A stretch of DNA of 64,000 nt from a bacterium UBP2_UBA5202 (GTDB lineage: Bacteria > Edwardsbacteria > AC1 > EtOH8). The translations under genes were made by a program, and so were the position numbers. Each line of letters starts with the position of its first letter. The stretch's first letter is position 1. Below are positions 48,672 to 57,101 of the stretch, in pieces. The stretch is from positions 1 to 64,000 of the forward strand of contig DHVS01000041.1 of the NCBI GenBank assembly GCA_002412795.1, in the 5' to 3' direction. The notes beneath the pieces were generated by a model. That model ran no database searches. It worked only from the letters and a program-made list of their open reading frames with translations, and was not told the DNA's origin.

Positions 48672-50915
48672 CTATTCCTTGGTCTCCCCCTCTTTTTTCT
48701 CCTCCGGCTCGTACTTGCACTTGGAACAGGCCACGTAATTGCCCTTGGCCTTGCTGTATTTCTGGGACAGGTGTCCGAAACCGCAGCTGGGGCAGGCCTG
48801 GTTGACCGGCTTGTTCCAGCTGGCGTACTTGCAGTCGGGATAGCGGCTGCAGGAATAGAAGTTTTTGCCCCGCTTGCTGCGGCGCTCGGTCAGCTCGCCG
48901 GTGCAGCCCGGCTCGGGGCAGGGCACCCCGGTGGTGATGGATTTTATGTTCTCACACTTGGGGTAATTGGAACAGGCCAGAAATTTCCCGAACCGGCCCC
49001 GCTTGACCGCCATGGGGCTGCCGCATTTATCGCAGGTCCCGGCGTCTATCTTCTGGTCCTCTTCCTCCTCCAGCGGTTTGGTGGTCTTGCACCCGGGATA
49101 ATTGGAGCAGGCGTAAAACTTGCCGAACCGGCCCCATTTGATGATCATCGGCGCCTGGCAGTTGGGGCATTTCATGTCCGTTTTTTCTTCCAGGGATTTC
49201 TTCATCTCGGCCTTGCCGGCCTCGGCCGCCTTCAGGTCCTTGGAGAAAGGGGCGTAAAAATCCTTCAGCACCTGCAGCCGGTCCAGCTTGCCCTGTTCTA
49301 TCTTGTCCAGCTCGGTCTCCATGTCGGCGGTGAACTGGACCTCGAAGATGTCGGGGAACTTCTCGACCAGTATCCGGCTGACCACGCCTCCCAGCTCGGT
49401 GGGCGAGAAGCGGCCCGATTCCTGCAGGATGTACTCCCGGTCCACCAAAGTACTGACGATGGTGGCGTAAGTGGACGGGCGCCCGATGCCCTGGGCCTCC
49501 AGCACCTTGATCAGGCTGCCCACGTTGTAGCGCGGAGGCGGCTCGGTGAAATGCTGCTTGGGCAGAAGCTCGGCCAGCTTTAATATTTCGCCCTTGGTCA
49601 GCGGAGGCAGGCTCTTGCTGTCGCCGTATTCGGCCGAGTCGTCCTCCTCTATCCCGTAGGCCGCCAGAAAACCGTTGAACTTGAGGGTGTTGCCCGAGAC
49701 CCGGAACAGGTATTTGCCGCAGGCGATGTCGGCGGTGGAGGCCAGGTAGACGGCGGGGTTCATCTGACAGGCCAGGAACCGGCTGTAGATCAGGCCGTAG
49801 ACCTTGTGCTGTTCCGGGGTCAGATATCCCTTGATCTTGTCGGGGTGGCGCTCCACCGCCGAGGGCCGGATGGCCTCGTGGCCCTCCTGGGCCCCCTTGC
49901 GGGATTTATAGTGCAGCGGTTCCGGCGGCAGATAGCCGGGCCCGAATTTTTCCTTGATGTATTCCCGGGCTGCGGCCACGGACTCCGGTGCCAGCCGCAC
50001 CGCGTCGGTCCGCATGTAGGTGATCAGTCCGGTGGCGCCCTCGTCGCCCAGCTCGATGCCTTCGTACAGCTGCTGGGCCAGCATCATGGTCTTCTTGGCC
50101 GAATAGCCGAAGGCCCTGAAAGCCGCCTGCTGCAAAGTGCTGGTGATGAAGGGCGGATAGGTGTTACGCTTCTTGTCCCTGGACTCCAGGTTCTCCACCG
50201 TGAACTGGCCGGCCTTAAGCCCGGCCAGCACCTTGTCCATGGCAACCTTGTCACTGATGGCGGCCTTCTTGCCGTCTATCTTGAACAGCAGGGCCTCGAA
50301 CGGCCCGCCCTCTTTTCCCTGGAGCCTGGCGCCTAAGGACCAGTATTCCTGGGGCTTAAAGGCCTTGATCTCGTCCTCCCGTTCGCAGATCAGCCGCAGG
50401 GCCACGGTCTGCACCCGCCCGGCCGAAAGACCCCGCCTGACCGTTGTCCACAGATAGGGGCTGACCTGGTAGCCCACTATCCGGTCCAGGATCCGCCGGG
50501 CCTGCTGGGCCTCCACCTTGTTGTTGTCTATCTTGCCGGGATGGGCGATGCCGCTCTTGATGCTTTCCTTGGTAATCTCGTAAAACATGATCCGGTGGAT
50601 CTTCTTCTTCTTGCCTTCCTTGATCTCGGCGGCGATGTGCCAGGCAATGGCCTCCCCCTCGCGGTCGGGGTCGCAGGCCAGATATATGTTTTCGGCCTCC
50701 TTGGCCTTGGCCTTGATCTGGGCCACCAATTTGGCCTTGCCCTTGATGACCACGTACTGGGGCTCAAAGTCCTTGGCCAAGTCCACCCCCAGCTTGCTGG
50801 GCGGCAGGTCCCGGACGTGCCCCATGGAGGAGATGACGGCATAATCGCGGCCCAGGTATTTGCCGATGGTCTTGGCCTTGGCCGGTGATTCAACGATGAC
50901 GAGATTTTTTGCCAT
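48672..50915 (-). CDS. topA: DNA topoisomerase I
   Basis: A 747-residue type IA topoisomerase that relaxes negative supercoils. The TOPRIM domain opens with VIVESPAKAKTIGKYLG and contains DPDREGE (82-88). The catalytic tyrosine is Y300 in GLITYMRTD. At the C-terminus there are four zinc-ribbon units, starting near 592, 638, 682 and 718, each with four cysteines; the last ends in CSKCKY. The number and intactness of the zinc modules exceed the E. coli arrangement of three. A strong promoter at 51106-51135 and a terminator bracket it. Confidence 0.97.
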   Translation of the reverse strand: MAKNLVIVESPAKAKTIGKYLGRDYAVISSMGHVRDLPPSKLGVDLAKDFEPQYVVIKGKAKLVAQIKAKAKEAENIYLACDPDREGEAIAWHIAAEIKEGKKKKIHRIMFYEITKESIKSGIAHPGKIDNNKVEAQQARRILDRIVGYQVSPYLWTTVRRGLSAGRVQTVALRLICEREDEIKAFKPQEYWSLGARLQGKEGGPFEALLFKIDGKKAAISDKVAMDKVLAGLKAGQFTVENLESRDKKRNTYPPFITSTLQQAAFRAFGYSAKKTMMLAQQLYEGIELGDEGATGLITYMRTDAVRLAPESVAAAREYIKEKFGPGYLPPEPLHYKSRKGAQEGHEAIRPSAVERHPDKIKGYLTPEQHKVYGLIYSRFLACQMNPAVYLASTADIACGKYLFRVSGNTLKFNGFLAAYGIEEDDSAEYGDSKSLPPLTKGEILKLAELLPKQHFTEPPPRYNVGSLIKVLEAQGIGRPSTYATIVSTLVDREYILQESGRFSPTELGGVVSRILVEKFPDIFEVQFTADMETELDKIEQGKLDRLQVLKDFYAPFSKDLKAAEAGKAEMKKSLEEKTDMKCPNCQAPMIIKWGRFGKFYACSNYPGCKTTKPLEEEEDQKIDAGTCDKCGSPMAVKRGRFGKFLACSNYPKCENIKSITTGVPCPEPGCTGELTERRSKRGKNFYSCSRYPDCKYASWNKPVNQACPSCGFGHLSQKYSKAKGNYVACSKCKYEPEEKKEGETKE

Positions 50916-51105
50916 ACCTACCTTGTGTGAGAAGTTTTGTGTACCCGGCTAATACCATTAGACAGGATTTACATGATTAACAATATTTGCTTCAAACCAC
51001 TGCCTATATGTCATCCTGAGAACAGCGCCATTTTTAACAAACCGAAGGATGCCATATTTACAGCAAAATAATGAGTTGCAAAAGCCTTTTTAAAACAGGC
51101 CGACT

Positions 51106-51135
51106 ATCATACTAAAATAAAACCGGTCCTGTCAA
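51106..51135 (-). promoter_or_regulatory. promoter of topA
   Basis: On the minus strand TTGACA (51130-51135), 18-bp spacer, TATGAT (51106-51111). The leader to topA is about 185 nt and includes the R1 word. Confidence 0.75.
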
Positions 51136-51145
51136 GGCTTTTCTC

Positions 51146-51174
51146 TTGACTTTGTCCGTCAAAGAAATTATACT
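51146..51174 (+). promoter_or_regulatory. promoter of the rnfE-like gene
   Basis: TTGACT (51146-51151), 17-bp spacer, TATACT (51169-51174), about 67 bp before the chosen start codon. Its -35 box is 10 bp from that of the divergent topA promoter. Confidence 0.75.
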
Positions 51175-51241
51175 TAAGATTTAATCCTTTGCCGGCTGGC
51201 CGATTGTGATTTTAATTCCGCAAAATTTAAAAATAATTTTC

Positions 51242-51844
51242 ATGCGCCTTCCTTCAGAATCCAAACAACAGCTTTTCCTGAAAAATCTCTGGTCCGAGAA
51301 TCCTGTGATGTTCTCCGGACTCGGCATGTTTTTGGCTGTGGCCGGTACCGCCACCATGGACCAGGCATTTTTTCTGGGAGCCATCGTCCTTCTTTTACTG
51401 CTGTTCAACAGCCTGGTTTCATCGGCGGTGGGCGAGCTGTTCCAGAAAAAGGTCCCCCTCTGGCCCCAGGTGATCCTCTCTTCAATATTATTGTCGGGCC
51501 TGGCAGTTTTTTTGTCCGGGGCCTTTGCCTCCCTGCCGGACAACACCCGGATATTGTATGCCCTGCTGGCGGCCTCGCCCCTGGTGTACTCGCGGTCCCA
51601 GCTTTTATCATACAACACCACCATCGACCGGGCCCTGTTCGATGCCGCCGGGACCGGGGTGGGAACCCTGGCCGTTTTGCTGGCCATAGCCCTGGTCCGG
51701 GAAATGATCGGACAGGGCCGCCTGGCCGGGTTCAGCGTTTTCCCCCCGGCCCCCTGGCCCCTGCTTAATACACTCTTCGGCGGGATCCTTTTGACCGGAA
51801 TCCTGCTGACGATCTTCAACCTGCTTGTTAAAAACAAAAAATGA
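51242..51844 (+). CDS. RnfE/NqrD-like membrane protein without cysteines
   Basis: 200 residues from the ATG at 51242 (MRLPSESKQQLFLKNLW); a start 12 codons upstream is possible. About six helices. Landmarks of RnfE are kept: LWSENPVMFSGLG at the start, and YALLAASPLVYSRSQ followed by DAAGTGVGTLAVLLAIALVREMIGQG. In canonical RnfE the segments LGLCPLLAV and TNCIVVGRA each supply a cysteine to a membrane [2Fe-2S] cluster shared with RnfA; here the positions read GLGMFLAV and ASPLVYSRS. The protein has no cysteine at all, so it cannot hold that cluster. Electron transfer, if any, must work differently. Confidence 0.85.
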   Translation: MRLPSESKQQLFLKNLWSENPVMFSGLGMFLAVAGTATMDQAFFLGAIVLLLLLFNSLVSSAVGELFQKKVPLWPQVILSSILLSGLAVFLSGAFASLPDNTRILYALLAASPLVYSRSQLLSYNTTIDRALFDAAGTGVGTLAVLLAIALVREMIGQGRLAGFSVFPPAPWPLLNTLFGGILLTGILLTIFNLLVKNKK

Positions 51845-52410
51845 CCGCACCTTTAGCCTTATCATTCCTGACCGGACTGCTGGCCCTTAATCCCTGGATC
51901 AGCCTGGGCCTTATCCCCACCGCCGCCCAGGGCGCCAGCCTGAACCACCGCCAGGCCTTTTACTACGGGCTGTTGGGGGCCTTTACCATGCTGTTGTACG
52001 GCCTGCTGGCCTGGCTGCTGCATTTCCAGATTATCGCCCCTTTGAGGATGGCGGTTTTTGAACTGCCTTTACTGTTGCTGATGATGCCGGGGATCAACTG
52101 GGCTTTAGCCAGACTGTTGAAACCCTGGCCCCGTCTGGAACAAAACCTGCCCGTGTTCCATTTGAATTTTCCGGCCCTGGCGGCGGCCCTGGTGCTGCTG
52201 CACAATCCCCCGGCAACGTTCGGATTGATGGCCCTGACCCTGCTGGGAATGTCGGCCAGTTTCCTGGCTTCCCTGGTGCTGGTTTCGCACTTGCGGGCCC
52301 GGCTTGAGACCGGGCTGTTCCATAAACCTTTAAAGGGCTGGCCCTCCTTTCTGCTGGCTTCGGGCATCTTGTGGATCGCCTTTCAGGGCCTTTTGATGCT
52401 GGTCAGATAA
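51841..52410 (+). CDS. RnfA/NqrE-like membrane protein without cysteines
   Basis: A 189-residue, six-helix protein overlapping the previous gene by 4 bp (ATGA). It follows RnfA in layout (LALNPWISLGLIPTAAQG against the usual NNFVLVKFLGLCPF...), but the Cys of GLCP is Ile and that of the second motif (TTNCAV) is replaced within FHLNFPALAAALVLL. No cysteine occurs anywhere. The match to RnfA is weaker than that of its partner to RnfE and rests on topology, order and short motifs. It is also more diverged in the helix-4 region. Confidence 0.7.
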   Translation: MTAPLALSFLTGLLALNPWISLGLIPTAAQGASLNHRQAFYYGLLGAFTMLLYGLLAWLLHFQIIAPLRMAVFELPLLLLMMPGINWALARLLKPWPRLEQNLPVFHLNFPALAAALVLLHNPPATFGLMALTLLGMSASFLASLVLVSHLRARLETGLFHKPLKGWPSFLLASGILWIAFQGLLMLVR

Positions 52411-52442
52411 TATGAACTGATTATCCAACTTACTCAGGAACC

Positions 52443-52584
52443 TTTATCCACAGATTAACGCAGATGGTAACGATTCTATTTGTATTAAAATATTAGCTTA
52501 AATAAATCTGTGAAAATCTGTGAAATAGTTCGGCAGAGCCTGCCCTGAGCAGTGTCGAAGGGCTCACTACAACGTCTGCGGATA
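52443..52584. repeat. doublet-arm inverted repeat R3, copy b, interrupted by R4
   Basis: The left arm (52443-52467) is ATCCACAGATTAACGCAGATG. The right arm starts at 52504 (AAATCTGTGAAAATCTGTG), breaks at 52526 and finishes as TCTGCGGATA at 52575-52584. The 48 bp between are R4-like (CCTGCCCTGAGCAGTGTCG and following). It separates the rnfA-like gene from the rnfB-like gene. Confidence 0.7.
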
Positions 52585-52642
52585 GAATACTTTTGAGATG
52601 TTTACCTGAACAAAGTGGCTGATCATTTAATGCAAATACAAC

Positions 52643-53584
52643 ATGAATACTGAGACCACTAATAATATTTCTATGGGAACCTCCCAAAAGATACTTGACC
52701 TATTGCCCGGCTTGAACTGCGGACTGTGCGGCTCTTACCAGGGTTGTCTGGGCTACGCCCGGCGGCTGGAGCAGGGCGAGCCCGACCTGGGGCTGTGCCT
52801 TCCCGGCGGAGAGAGCCTGCGCTCCAAACTGCTGGAATTTTGGGCCGAGAAGAACGCCGGGATGCAGGCCGAGGTCTCCTTCCTGATCTGCCAGGGCGAT
52901 TCCCACAAGTCCGCCGACCGGTTTGAGCATCAGGGCATCTCCACCTGCCGGGCCGCCATGCTGACCTTCGGCGGTCCCCGCCAATGCCTGTACGGCTGCC
53001 TGCGTTTCGGGGACTGCGTGGCCGCCTGCCCCTACGGGGCCATCACCATGGGAAAGCAGGGCCTGCCCAAGGTGGACTTCACCAAATGCCGGGGCTGCGG
53101 TCGCTGCGCCAAGGCCTGTCCCAAGCAGATATTCAAGCTGTCTCCCAAGAGCCAGCAGATATTTCTGGCCTGCAGCAACCAGTCCAAACATGAAGGTTTC
53201 TCCGGCACCTGCCAGAGCGGCTGCACCACCTGCGGGGTCTGCCTGGAAGCCTGCCCCTACGGGGCCGTCAGCTGGGAAGGCTCCCTGCCCAAGATCGACT
53301 ACCAGCGCTGCCGCTCCTGCTCCATCTGCGTCATCAAGTGCCCGCCCAAAAGCTACATCGACCGGATACCCATCCGGCCCACAGCCTTCATCGGCCTGCA
53401 GTGCAACGGCTGCGGACAATGCAAGCCTGTCTGCCCCACCGACTGCATCATCGGCAAGAAGAACGAGCACCACAAGGTGATCCGGGGCCAGTGCATCGGC
53501 TGCGGGCTGTGTTTTGAGGTCTGCCCCCAGAAGGCGGTGACCATGCTGGGAGCCTTGGGACACGTGGATCTCACCCAGTTCTAA
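52643..53584 (+). CDS. RnfB-like polyferredoxin without membrane anchor
   Basis: A 313-residue iron-sulfur protein. The RnfB-type first cluster motif LPGLNCGLCGSYQGC with C26, C29, C35 and C52 (CLPGG) is followed by six further CxxCxxC-type sets arranged as three two-cluster ferredoxin domains (about 115-185, 190-255 and 250-310). The usual N-terminal membrane helix of RnfB is missing; the protein starts within ten residues of the cluster domain. It lies 232 bp after the rnfA-like gene, beyond a repeat. No RnfC, RnfD or RnfG gene follows. It could serve as a soluble electron carrier. The start lacks a clear ribosome site; the ATG at 52673 is an alternative. Confidence 0.85.
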   Translation: MNTETTNNISMGTSQKILDLLPGLNCGLCGSYQGCLGYARRLEQGEPDLGLCLPGGESLRSKLLEFWAEKNAGMQAEVSFLICQGDSHKSADRFEHQGISTCRAAMLTFGGPRQCLYGCLRFGDCVAACPYGAITMGKQGLPKVDFTKCRGCGRCAKACPKQIFKLSPKSQQIFLACSNQSKHEGFSGTCQSGCTTCGVCLEACPYGAVSWEGSLPKIDYQRCRSCSICVIKCPPKSYIDRIPIRPTAFIGLQCNGCGQCKPVCPTDCIIGKKNEHHKVIRGQCIGCGLCFEVCPQKAVTMLGALGHVDLTQF

Positions 53585-53970
53585 TAGGACAAGGATTTCA
53601 CGGATGCCCACGGATTCAAACGGATTTTCAATTTTAAGTAATTATCCAACCGGCTTAGAAAACATGGAGAACAAAAAGGTGCCGTCCCCGGTATGTCGCG
53701 TTAAAACGATCAGTGAGCATCGCAGTTGATGGCGGTTAAAAGCTTGTCTGGCCTGTCTGAGGGCTTGTCCAAAGCCCGAGTTCAGACAAGCCCGTCAGCA
53801 ACGAGAAGCGCAACGCCCGGAGAGTTTTAAGCGACGAGCTTTTTCTTTTGGTTCTTTGCTTTTTGGCGGCACAAAAAGAAAAGAACATATTTAAATTAAA
53901 TTGGAGTATTTGCCAGATCCTTTTATTCTTTCTGCATTTCCTGAGCAAATTAGATGGGCATTTAAATTTT
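53585..53970. repeat. repeat-rich spacer between the rnfB-like and PAP2 genes
   Basis: 386 bp with no gene. It contains a GGATTTCACGGATGCCCACGG word repeat (53591-53625), an inverted pair GCTTGTCTG (53742-53750) / CAGACAAGC (53783-53791), and a TTTTTCTTTTGGTTCTTTGC / GCACAAAAAGAAAAG inverted stretch (about 53840-53884). Confidence 0.55.
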
Positions 53971-54615
53971 ATGCGCAAAATACTTTCTATATATTTCTTG
54001 GCAGCCTGGCTGCTGTTTCCCCTCAGCGTACTTAAAGTCAAAGCCGAGTCCATAGACCAGAGACTGTTCAACCAGATACATGACCGTTGGCAGCGGGATT
54101 GGCTGGATAAACCGATGGAACTTCTGACCAATGCCGGCGAGGCCGAGATCGGCATTGCCCTCTGCGCCGGGGTGGGCCTGTTCGGCGGGGAGAAAGCCCG
54201 GCAGAGCGCCAAGCTGGCCCTGACCGCCGACCTGGCCTCGGCCCTGCTTACCTACGGTTTGAAGAACGCGGTCAACCGGCCGCGGCCCGAAGGGCCGACC
54301 GAGCGCTCGAATTCCTCCTTCCCCTCCGGCCACTCCACCGGGGCCTTTGCCCTGGCCACGGTCTTTGCCCATCAGTACCCCGGGATCTCCATCCCCTGCT
54401 ACACCGCGGCCACGGGAATAGCCTTGTCCCGGGTATCCTTGGGAAGGCACTATCCGTCTGACGTCCTGGCCGGCGCGGCCATAGGCTTTGCCACGGCCAG
54501 GCTGGTTCTGCATTTCAGAAAAGGCATCCTGGATTTCGAGTTTGACACCTGGCTGCAAAAGAAGTTCCAGAAGGACGAAAACCCTGCCCCGCCCGATAGC
54601 ACCATACCAAAATAA
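53971..54615 (+). CDS. PAP2-superfamily phosphatase
   Basis: 214 residues from the ATG at 53971, where a signal peptide or anchor (MRKILSIYFLAAWLLFPLSV) begins; the 41-codon upstream extension lies in repeat sequence. The PAP2 catalytic motifs are present: K-x6-R-P (KNAVNRPRPEG), PSGH (SFPSGHSTG) and S-R-x5-H-x3-D (SRVSLGRHYPSDVLAG). It would dephosphorylate a lipid phosphate such as undecaprenyl-PP, phosphatidate or lipid A on the periplasmic side. The C-terminus is hydrophilic and proline-rich. Confidence 0.92.
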   Translation: MRKILSIYFLAAWLLFPLSVLKVKAESIDQRLFNQIHDRWQRDWLDKPMELLTNAGEAEIGIALCAGVGLFGGEKARQSAKLALTADLASALLTYGLKNAVNRPRPEGPTERSNSSFPSGHSTGAFALATVFAHQYPGISIPCYTAATGIALSRVSLGRHYPSDVLAGAAIGFATARLVLHFRKGILDFEFDTWLQKKFQKDENPAPPDSTIPK

Positions 54616-54627
54616 ACAACCACCAAC

Positions 54628-54694
54628 TTGCCGCAAAGACGCAAAGATCGCAAAGTATTATTTCCTCTTGGCGTACTTGGCGTCTTGGCGGTTT
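54628..54694. repeat. doublet-arm inverted repeat R5, copy a
   Basis: The left arm (54628-54655) is TTGCCGCAAAGACGCAAAG plus a third GCAAAG word. The right arm (54667-54694) is CTTGGCGTACTTGGCGTC then TTGGCGGTTT. The arms are inverted. It ends 4 bp before the ribosome site of the MlaD-like gene; copy b is at 57016-57090. Confidence 0.7.
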
Positions 54695-54708
54695 AAGAAG
54701 GAATGAAT

Positions 54709-55548
54709 ATGTCAAACAGACGTAACGAAATCATAGTAGGCGTGGTGGTCCTATCCGCCATCACTCTGCTGATAGCCGGTCTCCTCTGGTTCAACCGCAT
54801 TGACGTGGGCCGGAATAACTACCTGGTGAAGATCGCCTTTGAGGATGCCGGCGGCATGCGCAGCGGCGACCCGGTGACCGTCTCCGGCTTCAGCAAGGGC
54901 AAGGTCAAAAACATCGTGCTGAACAAGGCCAAGCCCGGCATCATCGCCACTTTGATGCTGGACAGCGACGTGGAGCTGAAGAAGGACGCCCAGTTCTGGC
55001 TGACCGACGCCAGTCTGATGGGCGACAAGCAGATCTCCATCTACTCCGGGACCTCGGACCAGCCCTACGACATCTCTCTGATCCACGACGGCTTCCGCAA
55101 CCCCGGCCTGATGGAGACCATGGTCAAGATGGGCTACCTGGCCAATGAAGCTGCCCAGCTGATAGGCAAGATAAAGAACGACCTGGCCACCCCGGAGAAT
55201 ATCAAAAACATTTCTTCCACCTTAAAGAATCTGGACATGGCATCCCAGCAGCTGAGCCTGATGGCCTCCCAGAACCGGGTTGCCATTACCGAGACTGTGA
55301 AGGATATTAATAAACTGATCTCGCCGAACAAAGAAAAATTAGACAGCACCATCCAGAGCCTGGCCCGGGCCAGCGCCAACCTGGATTCCATAGCGTTTAA
55401 GATCAACTCCGGCCAGGGCACTGCCGGGCAGTTGGTGAATAATAAAGAATTGTACGAGGACCTGAAGAAGACCAACAAGCAGCTGCAGGACCTGATAGCG
55501 GATATAAAGGCCAATCCCAAGAAATATTTGACAGTGGAGATATTTTAA
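54709..55548 (+). CDS. MlaD-family protein (MCE domain), second copy
   Basis: 279 residues from the second of two close ATGs, which has AAGGA 6 nt upstream. A single membrane anchor (about 7-25) and one MCE domain (about 35-110) with MRSGDPVTVSGFSKGKVKNI are followed by a helical tail. Unlike the first copy at 13093-14052 the tail has no GTLGK repeats except one QGTAGQLV unit, but the ends match (IKANPKKYLTVEIF against IKKNPKKYLSISVF). No MlaE or MlaF partner lies nearby, so it may use the permease of the other cluster. Confidence 0.9.
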   Translation: MSNRRNEIIVGVVVLSAITLLIAGLLWFNRIDVGRNNYLVKIAFEDAGGMRSGDPVTVSGFSKGKVKNIVLNKAKPGIIATLMLDSDVELKKDAQFWLTDASLMGDKQISIYSGTSDQPYDISLIHDGFRNPGLMETMVKMGYLANEAAQLIGKIKNDLATPENIKNISSTLKNLDMASQQLSLMASQNRVAITETVKDINKLISPNKEKLDSTIQSLARASANLDSIAFKINSGQGTAGQLVNNKELYEDLKKTNKQLQDLIADIKANPKKYLTVEIF

Positions 55549-55555
55549 ATAACAA

Positions 55556-55589
55556 TTCATAGCCCAGCCCTTAAGGGCTGGGCTATGAA
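55556..55589 (+). terminator. 34-bp perfect palindrome, possible terminator or processing hairpin
   Basis: The half-site TTCATAGCCCAGCCCTT is followed directly by its exact complement with no loop. It starts 8 bp past the MlaD-like stop and ends 12 bp before the radA start. No T-run follows, so it may be a mRNA 3'-end stabiliser, and it would expose or block the radA start region. Confidence 0.5.
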
Positions 55590-55600
55590 AGAAATATAAT

Positions 55601-56977
55601 ATGAAAAATAAACTCACTCCCAAGACCAACTTCGTCTGCCAGTCCTGCGGGTTCGAAAGCCCCAAGTGGATCGGCAAGTGCCCGTCCTGCCAGGGCTGGA
55701 ACACCTTTGTGGAGGAGCTCAAGCGGGCCGACCTCCGGCCAGCCAAGAACAAGGCTTCCCGGCAGCTGGCCCCTTCAATCCCTCAGACCCTGAGTCAGAT
55801 AGAGTTTAAGGACGACCAGCGGCTGCTCTCCGGCATTTCAGAATTTGACCGGGTCACCGGCGGCGGCCTGGTATCCGGCTCGCTGACCCTGATCGGCGGT
55901 GACCCCGGCATCGGCAAGTCCACCCTCACTTTGCAACTGGTGGACAGGCTGGCCGCTTCCGGCCAAAAAGTGCTTTACGTTTCCGGAGAGGAATCTTTGG
56001 CCCAGATCAAGCTGCGAGCCCAACGATTGCAGGTAAACTCGGATAATTTATTATTGTTGTCCGAGACTGTCCTGGAGAACGTGCTGGAAACGGTACACAA
56101 GCTCTCCCCCGATATTTTAGTGATGGATTCCATCCAGACCATCTACCGCACCGACCTGGAATCGGCTCCCGGTTCGGTGGGACAGGTCCGGGAATGCGGG
56201 GCAGAGCTGATGAGGCTGGCCAAGACTGACAATGTGGCCACCATTCTGATCGGCCATGTCACCAAAGAGGGCGTCATCGCCGGGCCCAGGACCCTGGAGC
56301 ACATGGTGGACACCGTGCTCTATCTGGAGGGCGAGCGGCACCACGCCTACCGGATCCTGCGCTCGGTCAAGAACCGCTTCGGCTCCACCAACGAGATCGG
56401 GGTCTTTGAGATGCAGGAAGCCGGCATGGTGGAGGTTTCCAATCCCTCCAAGGTCTTTCTGTCGGAACGAACCCGGGAGATACCGGGATCAACCGTGGTC
56501 TGTTCATTAGAGGGCACCCGCCCCCTGCTGGTGGAAATCCAGGCCCTGGTGTCCCCGGCCTCCTACGGCAACCCCCAGCGGGTCCCCACCGGATTCAATC
56601 ATAGAAGACTGTCCATGCTGCTGGCGGTGCTGGAGCGCCGGGCCGGGTTGAACCTGGGCATGCACGATGTTTTTGCCAACATCGCCGGGGGCTTAAAGCT
56701 GGAGGAGCCGGCCGTGGACCTGGGGATAGCCGCAGCGGTGGCCTCAGCCTTCAAGAACAGGAACGCCGACCCCGATACCGCGGTGGTCGGCGAAATTGGA
56801 CTGGGCGGAGAGATCCGGAGCGTCAGCCAGCTGGACAAGCGGATCAACGAAGCCCAGAAGCTGGGTTTCAAAAGGATGATTATCCCGGCCCATAACCAGC
56901 GGACCGCTGGAAATGCCAATATCCAGTTGATCGAGGTCCGCTTTCTCTCCGAAGCCCTTCAGGCGCTGATATCATGA
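55601..56977 (+). CDS. radA: DNA repair protein RadA
   Basis: A 458-residue RadA (Sms), a RecA-like branch-migration helicase in recombination. The N-terminal C4 zinc finger (C13, C16, C27, C30), Walker A GGDPGIGKS (99-107), the RadA-specific KNRFG motif (about 255) and a C-terminal Lon-protease-like domain (from about 290) are all present. No obvious Shine-Dalgarno precedes the ATG; a perfect palindrome lies just upstream. It stands between an MlaD-like gene and a GNAT gene on the same strand. Confidence 0.96.
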   Translation: MKNKLTPKTNFVCQSCGFESPKWIGKCPSCQGWNTFVEELKRADLRPAKNKASRQLAPSIPQTLSQIEFKDDQRLLSGISEFDRVTGGGLVSGSLTLIGGDPGIGKSTLTLQLVDRLAASGQKVLYVSGEESLAQIKLRAQRLQVNSDNLLLLSETVLENVLETVHKLSPDILVMDSIQTIYRTDLESAPGSVGQVRECGAELMRLAKTDNVATILIGHVTKEGVIAGPRTLEHMVDTVLYLEGERHHAYRILRSVKNRFGSTNEIGVFEMQEAGMVEVSNPSKVFLSERTREIPGSTVVCSLEGTRPLLVEIQALVSPASYGNPQRVPTGFNHRRLSMLLAVLERRAGLNLGMHDVFANIAGGLKLEEPAVDLGIAAAVASAFKNRNADPDTAVVGEIGLGGEIRSVSQLDKRINEAQKLGFKRMIIPAHNQRTAGNANIQLIEVRFLSEALQALIS

Positions 56978-57015
56978 TCCCTGCTGACGGCAACGTTTTT
57001 TGGATGCCATATTTT

Positions 57016-57090
57016 AAACGCGAAGGTGCGAAGTCCGCTAAGATTTTAATTAAAGGCCCCTTGGCGTCCTTTACGCCTTGGCGGTTGATG
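57016..57090. repeat. doublet-arm inverted repeat R5, copy b
   Basis: The left arm (57016-57047) has CGCGAAGGTGCGAAGTCCGC. The right arm (57059-57090) has CTTGGCGTCC, ACGCCTTGGCGG. The relation to 54628-54694 is clear although many bases differ. It ends at the ribosome site of the GNAT gene. Confidence 0.6.
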
Positions 57091-57101
57091 AAAGGATATG
57101 T

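Larger units (their letters stand above)
50916..51241. other. divergent intergenic region, topA / rnfE-like
   Basis: About 325 bp with no gene. It carries two back-to-back promoters (51106-51135 minus, 51146-51174 plus) and a reverse R1 repeat word, GACAGGATTTACATGATTAAC (50961-50981). Confidence 0.7.

Noticed and set aside
51242..53584. Rnf operon truncated by the window or an assembly break
   Set aside because: Both flanks are long and intact (topA on one side, PAP2 and further genes on the other), so the absence of C, D and G at this locus is real.
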